Below are positions 15,248-22,126 of a DNA stretch of 22,126 nucleotides, in pieces. Each line of letters starts with the position of its first letter. The first letter of the stretch is position 1. A model generated the notes under the pieces. That model ran no database searches and was not told the DNA's origin. It worked only from the letters and a program-made list of their open reading frames with translations. The stretch is from a virus, in the IMG/VR virus record IMGVR_UViG_3300008448_000743, positions 1 to 22,126 of that record; one strand, written 5' to 3'. Position numbers and translations under genes: made by a program.

Positions 15248-15253
15248 TTCTCT
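15248..15253 (-). promoter_or_regulatory. Ribosome binding site that decides the start of the 215-residue virion protein
   Basis: AGAGAA lies 4 nt before ATG 15243. The same hexamer, followed by ACAA-type bases, precedes the ATG at 12467 (12473-12478). No purine-rich site precedes the alternative ATG at 15267. Confidence 0.45.
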
Positions 15254-15268
15254 GTTGAATTCATCATA

Positions 15269-15276
15269 TATTTATC
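15269..15276 (-). promoter_or_regulatory. Candidate T4-type late promoter (GATAAATA)
   Basis: On the minus strand GATAAATA differs from the T4 late core TATAAATA at one base. It overlaps the TAA stop of the giant gene and lies 26 nt before the preferred ATG at 15243. The expected transcript start, about 6 nt downstream, would fall near 15263. This would drive the fibre genes separately from the giant gene. Confidence 0.4.
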
Positions 15277-18200
15277 GAGGCAAACTGGTGGTCTTCTCCG
15301 CTATGAAACGGGCAATAGCTGTTGAATTTTCTAAAAGCGTTGTACCGCTAGATGCCGTAGTTTCTCCTCTGTCATACCAAATTCTTCCTGTTCTTTTGAT
15401 AATTGTGATTCTGGTTCCTGCTACTATGGGCTCAGTAAGTCTAATATAAGCCGTAATGCCATCTACTGCAAATTCTGCTTCTAACGTTTCATCTGCCGAG
15501 GGACTGTAAGATCCGTTATCTTCAACCCAAATATCTATCGGATCTTTTCGCAATCTACGGCCGCCTGCGAACACTTCGAGTTGATCACAGGCGCCATAAG
15601 TGCTAGGAATAGTATCTCTATACCACACATTTCTCGTGCCTTGTACAGGCACAATATCTAACGGTCCTATTAATAATGAACTACCGTCGCTGACGAAATC
15701 TGTTCTATTTTGTGTTTCATTATAAGGTAGTATTTCTTCGTATCCTACATCAACCACAACAGTTCCTTCAGCATAAGTTTCTGCAATAGCTGTGCCTTGT
15801 GATCCTCTGCGTAGTTGTGATAATACATTACCAATTTTACTCATGTATTCAATACGTTCTCCATTAACACTTATAACTCCTGGAACATTTCTCGATACGA
15901 TTGGATCCGTTAACTGTGAGCTATCAGTAACTGTAATAGTAGTATCAAAGTAGTTGAGAGCACTGGTTAGATATACTTCTCCTCTGGCAAATCTATTATA
16001 GTGATAGACATTTAACATATCTTTGTGTATCTCAAAGGCGCTAGGTGATCTATAAATGTCTGATGAAAACAATACTATCTTGATCTGATCACTAAAAGTA
16101 GAGTCTGTCCCTAGATAAACCACATTTCGAGGAATGCTCACATAGTAATCTTGATCCTGAGTAAGTCGTATTCCATTTTTATATACCCAAACATAACTAG
16201 CAGATATAGGAGCTCGGGGTAATTGATACTGTACCTTGCCGCCAACGATTTCATCAGATATCATATCCAATGAAGCATATTCGCTGAACCATGTAACATT
16301 TATTTCTACATTATCTGTTTCGTTGGTAGTGATCATCTCGACACTGGGATCTATAACGAGATTAGATTCAACTATGGAATATTCTGCCCTTCGATTATTT
16401 TCGATCTTTATGTCGTCGCCCGCTGTAAGTACAGCGGGCGATACCGTTAATTCTTTTGTAGCACCGTTGTAGATATAATCTGTAATGAAAGTTTTTAACT
16501 GATTGTTTACATATACTCTTATATTACTTGGAAGAATAGCTCCTGAAACTTCCAACGGATCTTGACCTAGAATAAACGTATTATTGGTTCCATTATATTC
16601 CACAGAAATTGTATCTGCGCCTCGAAGGTATTGGCCGCCTACTTCTACCAACATTGAATTAGGTGCTGATCCTCTAGATAGTTCTGTAAATCCTTCAAGG
16701 TCAAAACTTCGTGTGCTGCCTTCAAAATATACCGTTTGAGTATTGACTTGCACTACAGCCACACCCGAGCTATCTACATCAGGACTGGCTTCAAGACTGA
16801 TTATTTTTATCACCGCATATGCTGGAGGAATATCACCAAATTCTACCAAAGTTTTTCCCGGTACATCGATAATTCCTGTGCTGTTTTTGAACCCGATATC
16901 TACAAACTCACCATCGACTGTAACAAATATCAATGCTGTGTCTTCGTAATTAGCGTCTGTGAGAAATAAATTAGTGGCTCCATCAGCTACAAACAAATCT
17001 GAAGATAATATACCTATTCCTCCGATGCCTATCGAAATAATTTCTATTACCGAATCGCTGATTGGAGCTGTATTAAATTCTACCGTATTCTGTAATAGGT
17101 CTAAAACATAATCTGTGCCAAGGTGTTTTTTAACTTTATTAACATATACAATTACCGATTTATTTTCAATGACACGTTGTCCGATGTCAAAGTTAGTGAT
17201 AATCCCATTACCCTTGATAATTTTAGATTGCAGCGCCGCTGATCCTGTAGGTGTTGATTGAAACACTTTAATAGACACGCTGTCCATGACCTGACCGGGA
17301 ACATTTTCTTCTGGGGCCGGTACATGGTCAGGTTCCGTGAATCCGCCGCCGGTGATCGCTATTTCTTCTGCTGTGGTGCCTTTGGCTGTGACATACACAC
17401 TGTCTATAGCCGATAAAGTACCACCACTGAGTTTTGTGTCTAGTAGATTATCATCAGTGATAGTAACAGATCCGTCGCTTTCTATAGGACGGAAAATCAA
17501 CGTGTCACCGTCTTGGGTCGAAATATAATTACCAATTTCAATCACCCTATTGACACCGTTACCTATGAATGTAGGCATTTCTGCATTGGGATTTACGCTG
17601 GTGGATGAATCTACTTGATCGGAATAAGCAGGATCGTCGATTCTTCTGGTCAGCGTTTCACCTGCAGGTTTAATATAGATGTTTATCTCCTGTCCCACTG
17701 CAGGAGTATAAGGTAAAGTTACTGTGTTAGTACTTCCGTCACAGACAACGTAATAATCGCTGTTAGTTTCAACACTGTCCCAGTTGTCAGTGAACCACGG
17801 CAGTGCATCCCAGCCGCCAGTAACGTCAAATGTCGTTCCTTGTATTTGAACTCCGCCAAAATCTATCCCTGTCATTAATTGATTAAGTTCTTTGCCAATC
17901 ATACCGCTGACAGGATTATAAAATCTATCTATTCTGTTTACTGCAGATAATAATTCAATATTTTTTTCATAATTAACTACAATGAAATCACCCGACAACG
18001 GTGCGATATTGAATATAATTTTTCCTCTCAGTAACAAATAACTATCAGCAAATGAATAATAGAGATTGAGTGTATATTCACTACTTAACACTAGTTGATT
18101 ATTTTTTAATATAGTAATTTTAGTTTTGTCTCTAGTAGGAGCATATCCCAGTTCAAACACTGCTGTAGTTCCTGTTGCCGTAAATGTTTGATTTTGTGTG

Positions 18201-21200
18201 TATGATTGATAGTCGCCTGTTTTACTCACACGATCAAATTTCACTGTGAGGTCAAAAGTTCTAACTTTGGTATCGCCTAGAACTGCTGTGGCCTTGGCCT
18301 GTGTACCATCATTAGAATTTCCTCCGACTAAAGTTACTGTGGGTCTTTGTGTGTAACCGCTGCCTGCGGTCAAAATCCTAATTCCAGATACTCTACCGTT
18401 GGATATATAGGCCTGAGCCGTGGCTCCTGATCCGTTGCCTTCTATGATCACTCTGGGAACTGTGGTATATGTTGTTCCACTGTTGTATAACAGAATATCA
18501 GTCACTCCATATCCATTGTTATCTGTCCACCATTTCCAGGGATACTGTGTCAATTCTGTGCGTTCGAAAGTTATAGGAACTACTTTACCGTCTGGTACTG
18601 AATAATTAGGAGACAGATCGAAATCTGCGATAGCTGACTGATAGGGATCTGGAGTGTCGTAACGACTCACATACTCTCTTACCGTGGTTCTAAACGGTTT
18701 GACTTCATCTATGTATTGTTGATAACTTTCTAGATTATCATTTTTGTAATTTAATTTTTGTTCAAAACTTCCTACTGAATGTGTAGCGTTTAGGAAACTT
18801 GTTTTAAAAACCCAATCTACATACTGTTGTTCAGATAATACATATCGTACACTAGAGAAAAAGAGTTTGTTCCATTCAACAGCGTAATCAGTTCTAAAAA
18901 TGTCATTTTTCACAGCTTGTAAAATATTCCGTAATTCAATTGAATTAGAAATATCATAGGTGGTATTATCAAAACTCTGTGTGTTATCGAATCCTATTCC
19001 TGTTATGGTAGTATCATACAATGAAGTTTTGAACTGAATTGTGCCGTTTTCTCTCGCTACTAACTTAAATCTATCTGAAAAAGTTGCGCCTATGTCATTG
19101 ATTTTTTCAAAAATTGCCCATCCTCCGGCACCATATTCCTTGACTCTTATTAGTGCACCTAGTGAGATTTGATATTGTTGTTCTTGAAAAACACTTAGAA
19201 TTTCTAGACTTATCTGAGAATCTTTATCGTATCCTGTGAGATACCAATCCACTGTGTTCCAATACTTAGTGGTATCATAGGCCTGAGATTGGCTACGGAA
19301 AAATACCTTTCGAACATCGTCCCAGGCATAGATACTCCAAAAATTGTCTATAGTAGAATCATTTATCACTAAAACTGAAAAGTTCCGTACATTAATCGAC
19401 AAGGTTCTATATCTTTTACCTCTACTCTGTACTGTAGCAGTGACTATTCTTCCTTGGTTATCTAGAACTACTGAAACTTTTGCACCCGTACCGTCGCCTA
19501 CTATCTCTACTGTTGGAACAACTCTATATCCGAATCCCGGTTCAACAATATCAATTGTATCAAGTTCCCCATCTACTAAATTAGCTTGTAAGACAGCCTG
19601 TTTAGTTCGTACTGTACCTACCGTCTGCAAATCAATCTCTGTATCTACTTCAACATCGTACAGATTCAATATATCTACTGGCACAGTATCTTTGGTATTT
19701 AAATTTGTAAAATCTATAAGATCAGAGAACGGCTGAGTAGTCAATACATTATTAATGTTTGTTATAGCTAATTTTAGTGCTGTCAATCTATCAACAAACA
19801 TACTTTGTCGAGGTCGAAAACTAAGACCATATTTTTGTTTAGCAGGCAATTTTGTATCTGGAATTCTATTGCCCTGCAGATCAGTACCTACTAGACTATC
19901 AATCCACTTATTTTCCAATTGCGCAGTGGGGACACTGTCAGCAACAGATTCTGTTAGTAATTGATATTCACTATGTATTGGTCTTTGAGATTCTAAATCA
20001 TTTCTATACTTGATATTAATTAATGCGGTGTCTGATGACATCACCGATTTTAAATTGTATAAAACAAATTTATCAGCCGCTATTAATGCCATAAATGCAG
20101 TGCCGGTACCTACAGGATTAGCAATAATTCCAGCTACTTCTGCAGCTGACCGTGTTCTACCTGGCATATTAGCAGGTACCACTGCTTTGTTTTCCACCCA
20201 ATAAAAGTACATAGTTTCTTGTACCTGCCCTGTGATCGGATTGAAAGTTTGTTTTACGCTATATGCATCGTTATTAGGATATAGAGGTTGTCCGCTAATA
20301 CCTACTGATAAGCCTTCGTTGGTGTCTGCCACTGCTGCCCACTCATTGGGTAATAATACACTTTGTACCCATTCATATACGCCAATATCGCTGCCCTCGA
20401 CCTGTTGGTTCCAGTTGCCTGTTCTAAAAGCAGCATCACCTTGTTCTGCATAAATCCATTTTGCAGCGGCAGTATTCCACCATAATTTTCCAACATTAAA
20501 TTCATACCAGGCTATAGCAGGATCCGTAATCACTCGATCATTGCCTATGGTGTAAACTGCTGGATCGTATGGAGTCTTGAATTTTATTTCTTGTTCTGCT
20601 GAGTTAAGTATTTTACCTTTGGCAGCATCTACGTAATCAAGATCTTGTATTTTAATGTTCTGCACATTGTCGTATAGTTCTATGCTTCTGATTTTTCTTA
20701 TGTCTATCACAGGTTGCTGACTGCTAAGGATATTCCAGGAACTTTGTTCGGAATCTTTTTTGAACAATCTGGCATTGCCTATGTAAGGTCCTTCAAAAGC
20801 CACTACTCCTACATCATGTAGCACCGGTAATCTGTAGTATGGGGAGCCCACAGCCACATAAGATCCCACACAGTCCACGCTAGAGCCGAATGCTTCATCG
20901 GGAGAAAAGACTTCCTGCAGTTTTTCAGTAATAAAAAATATTTGATCTTTCTTATCAAATATATAAACTCCGCCGGTGAAACCTTGGGCAGTGCTGAATC
21001 TAGTTGATCTTAGATCAAATGTGGTATCCTGTAGAATGTCAAAGGTGATAGGAATATTGTTTGAAGCATTCTTTGCACCCACCGCAATTTTTGCTGCATC
21101 GGGACTTACCGAAACTCCGAAGCCAAAATACTCATTGGGATATGTCTCGAAACTTTCTAGACGCTGTTTTACTCTATACTCAGTGGTAGCATTATCTAAT

Positions 21201-22126
21201 TCCAATACATACACGCTGCCTTGGTCCTGATAGTTGATATCTGATTTAGGACTAGAAACAACCAAAGTGTTACCGGTAAGATCCATGTCCATGGCAAAGC
21301 CAAACTGATCCCCAGTACTGATCACCAGTCCGGAATCTATATCTGAGAATGAACTGATAGATGCTGCATTGATCATTTGTTTTAGTTCATAAACATCGCC
21401 TGCTGTCCTAGCATAAACAAATACCTTGCCACTAGACTGGGTGGTGCTGTCTCCTACTACCTGCCAGTTGGCGCTATTTGACGGATCTTCGTTATAGCTT
21501 CTATAAGTAGAATCTGGTCCAAGAAATGCATCACCTAGGCGGTAGTATTGATACGAATCGCCAGGAGCTGTTGGATCTTTAAATCTCACAACTTCACCTT
21601 CTACATATTCTACATCACCTCTCCACAAACCTCGATAATTAGTAAAATATTGACCGTCTGCTTCTGGAGCACCTATTACCAGTATGCTGCCGTCTCTATT
21701 CATGGCCATGCTGGAACCAAATTTATCACCCTGTTTGACCAATTCAGCCATTTGTGTGTCATTCAGTAGACCCGTAATAGCGAATTCAAGTGTGCTGCCG
21801 TCATCCTCTACAGATAATGTGGTTGGCAAAGAACAATTGGTACTAATGTCGCTGACCTTTAGCCAGCCTTGAGATTCAATAGTAATTGTGCTACCGTCTG
21901 AAGTGCTATCTTCTAAATTCATCCATAGATTTCCCCTCACAGCTTCTGTTATGGGGTCTTGCGCAGCTTGCCATACGATTTCCCCCGCTTTGTAAGATTC
22001 TTGGAAATCATATACGCCTTTGTACATGGGATTTTCTAGATGTCTCCATGCTGTACCATCGAACTTGAACAGATATACGCGGCCGGTGTTATTATAGGCG
22101 CCTGTAGCAGATACTGCCATATAATA
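15272..22126 (-). CDS. Giant multidomain virion structural protein (5' end outside window)
   Basis: The frame stays open to the right edge, so the first ATG (22120) is probably internal. YYMAVSATGAYNNTGRVYLF looks like the second half of a beta-propeller blade. Numbering from that Met (2282 residues), four more FG-GAP-like blades follow at about 131-152, 270-291, 329-350 and 408-427 (FGSSMAM, FGFAMDM, FGFGVSV, FGSSVDC). Residues 470-850 show no domain I know. GxGYxxxP/GxGxGA units occur at 853-904, 1206-1240 and 1242-1266. About seven fibre-like beta modules, with a pattern like VYVNxxxLxxxxDYxL...APxxxDxIxI, occur at 1318-1386, 1456-1545, 1640-1696, 1707-1776, 1847-1908, 1964-2020 and 2141-2242. 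A GERIEYMSKIG...LRRGSQGTA module lies at 2058-2125. It is probably a long fibre or baseplate-anchored virion protein. No catalytic site is visible. Confidence 0.85.
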   Translation of the reverse strand, partial: YYMAVSATGAYNNTGRVYLFKFDGTAWRHLENPMYKGVYDFQESYKAGEIVWQAAQDPITEAVRGNLWMNLEDSTSDGSTITIESQGWLKVSDISTNCSLPTTLSVEDDGSTLEFAITGLLNDTQMAELVKQGDKFGSSMAMNRDGSILVIGAPEADGQYFTNYRGLWRGDVEYVEGEVVRFKDPTAPGDSYQYYRLGDAFLGPDSTYRSYNEDPSNSANWQVVGDSTTQSSGKVFVYARTAGDVYELKQMINAASISSFSDIDSGLVISTGDQFGFAMDMDLTGNTLVVSSPKSDINYQDQGSVYVLELDNATTEYRVKQRLESFETYPNEYFGFGVSVSPDAAKIAVGAKNASNNIPITFDILQDTTFDLRSTRFSTAQGFTGGVYIFDKKDQIFFITEKLQEVFSPDEAFGSSVDCVGSYVAVGSPYYRLPVLHDVGVVAFEGPYIGNARLFKKDSEQSSWNILSSQQPVIDIRKIRSIELYDNVQNIKIQDLDYVDAAKGKILNSAEQEIKFKTPYDPAVYTIGNDRVITDPAIAWYEFNVGKLWWNTAAAKWIYAEQGDAAFRTGNWNQQVEGSDIGVYEWVQSVLLPNEWAAVADTNEGLSVGISGQPLYPNNDAYSVKQTFNPITGQVQETMYFYWVENKAVVPANMPGRTRSAAEVAGIIANPVGTGTAFMALIAADKFVLYNLKSVMSSDTALINIKYRNDLESQRPIHSEYQLLTESVADSVPTAQLENKWIDSLVGTDLQGNRIPDTKLPAKQKYGLSFRPRQSMFVDRLTALKLAITNINNVLTTQPFSDLIDFTNLNTKDTVPVDILNLYDVEVDTEIDLQTVGTVRTKQAVLQANLVDGELDTIDIVEPGFGYRVVPTVEIVGDGTGAKVSVVLDNQGRIVTATVQSRGKRYRTLSINVRNFSVLVINDSTIDNFWSIYAWDDVRKVFFRSQSQAYDTTKYWNTVDWYLTGYDKDSQISLEILSVFQEQQYQISLGALIRVKEYGAGGWAIFEKINDIGATFSDRFKLVARENGTIQFKTSLYDTTITGIGFDNTQSFDNTTYDISNSIELRNILQAVKNDIFRTDYAVEWNKLFFSSVRYVLSEQQYVDWVFKTSFLNATHSVGSFEQKLNYKNDNLESYQQYIDEVKPFRTTVREYVSRYDTPDPYQSAIADFDLSPNYSVPDGKVVPITFERTELTQYPWKWWTDNNGYGVTDILLYNSGTTYTTVPRVIIEGNGSGATAQAYISNGRVSGIRILTAGSGYTQRPTVTLVGGNSNDGTQAKATAVLGDTKVRTFDLTVKFDRVSKTGDYQSYTQNQTFTATGTTAVFELGYAPTRDKTKITILKNNQLVLSSEYTLNLYYSFADSYLLLRGKIIFNIAPLSGDFIVVNYEKNIELLSAVNRIDRFYNPVSGMIGKELNQLMTGIDFGGVQIQGTTFDVTGGWDALPWFTDNWDSVETNSDYYVVCDGSTNTVTLPYTPAVGQEINIYIKPAGETLTRRIDDPAYSDQVDSSTSVNPNAEMPTFIGNGVNRVIEIGNYISTQDGDTLIFRPIESDGSVTITDDNLLDTKLSGGTLSAIDSVYVTAKGTTAEEIAITGGGFTEPDHVPAPEENVPGQVMDSVSIKVFQSTPTGSAALQSKIIKGNGIITNFDIGQRVIENKSVIVYVNKVKKHLGTDYVLDLLQNTVEFNTAPISDSVIEIISIGIGGIGILSSDLFVADGATNLFLTDANYEDTALIFVTVDGEFVDIGFKNSTGIIDVPGKTLVEFGDIPPAYAVIKIISLEASPDVDSSGVAVVQVNTQTVYFEGSTRSFDLEGFTELSRGSAPNSMLVEVGGQYLRGADTISVEYNGTNNTFILGQDPLEVSGAILPSNIRVYVNNQLKTFITDYIYNGATKELTVSPAVLTAGDDIKIENNRRAEYSIVESNLVIDPSVEMITTNETDNVEINVTWFSEYASLDMISDEIVGGKVQYQLPRAPISASYVWVYKNGIRLTQDQDYYVSIPRNVVYLGTDSTFSDQIKIVLFSSDIYRSPSAFEIHKDMLNVYHYNRFARGEVYLTSALNYFDTTITVTDSSQLTDPIVSRNVPGVISVNGERIEYMSKIGNVLSQLRRGSQGTAIAETYAEGTVVVDVGYEEILPYNETQNRTDFVSDGSSLLIGPLDIVPVQGTRNVWYRDTIPSTYGACDQLEVFAGGRRLRKDPIDIWVEDNGSYSPSADETLEAEFAVDGITAYIRLTEPIVAGTRITIIKRTGRIWYDRGETTASSGTTLLENSTAIARFIAEKTTSLPR
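16416..16441 (-). repeat. Perfect 11-bp GC-rich hairpin inside the giant gene
   Basis: The arms TCGCCCGCTGT (16416-16426) and ACAGCGGGCGA (16431-16441) are perfect reverse complements around the 4-base loop AAGT. In frame it encodes SPAVLTAGDD of the fifth fibre-type module (residues 1894-1903). No U-run follows on the mRNA or on the opposite strand, so a rho-independent terminator is unlikely. It stands out against AT-rich surroundings. Confidence 0.6.

Noticed and set aside
15244-15267. Longer N-terminus (MMNSTENK) for the 215-residue virion protein
   Set aside because: No ribosome site precedes ATG 15267, and the start would overlap the expected late transcript start. It is kept only as an alternative.
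1-22126. CRISPR arrays, tRNA genes or insertion sequences
   Set aside because: I saw no regularly spaced short direct repeats, no cloverleaf-like stretch in the small gaps and no transposase-like product.

Overview
The window looks like a late structural module of a T4-type (contractile-tailed) marine-style bacteriophage. Every gene reads on the minus strand, so the transcription order runs from the right edge (22126) to the left edge (1). Genes are packed end to end with gaps of 1-58 nt or short overlaps, and no non-coding stretch exceeds 60 nt. There are no tRNAs, rRNAs, insertion sequences, integrases or CRISPR arrays. The phage assignment rests on a tail-collar domain protein, several fibre-type proteins, a fibre-assembly-chaperone-like protein, and families I recall from cyanophage and pelagiphage myoviruses. 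The sequence does not identify the host. A contig from a marine or freshwater myovirus of cyanobacteria or another abundant aquatic bacterium would fit.

Right part (15272-22126): one giant virion protein of at least 2284 codons whose 5' end lies beyond the window. It starts inside an FG-GAP-like beta-propeller, continues through a long middle region with GxGY/GxGxGA repeats, and ends in about seven fibre-type beta modules. Next comes a conserved 215-residue virion protein (14596-15243).

Middle part (6123-14592): four fibre-like proteins share one N-terminal module of about 130 residues and have four different C-terminal parts: a tail-collar tip, a 'DAATKxYVD' plus trailing domain, a repeat-rich shaft, and a possible self-processing/chaperone-like end. 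A small tail-fibre-assembly-like gene (7955-8311) sits between the third and fourth. Two more paralogous virion proteins (4179-6121) follow.

Left part (1-4120): a conserved small phage protein, then a tightly overlapping cassette. It holds two GT-A-like glycosyltransferases of one family, one unknown 205-residue protein, and two putative glycosyltransferases of a second family, the last cut by the left edge. The order suggests that sugar-transfer enzymes are made with the fibre proteins and may decorate virion surfaces. That link is inference.

Three short sequences with a TAAATA core lie 25-28 nt upstream of start codons and resemble T4-type late promoters. The one ahead of the 116-residue gene lies inside the loop of a 13-bp inverted repeat whose 3' arm covers the Shine-Dalgarno sequence. 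This layout could keep read-through mRNA silent while letting late-promoter mRNA be translated.
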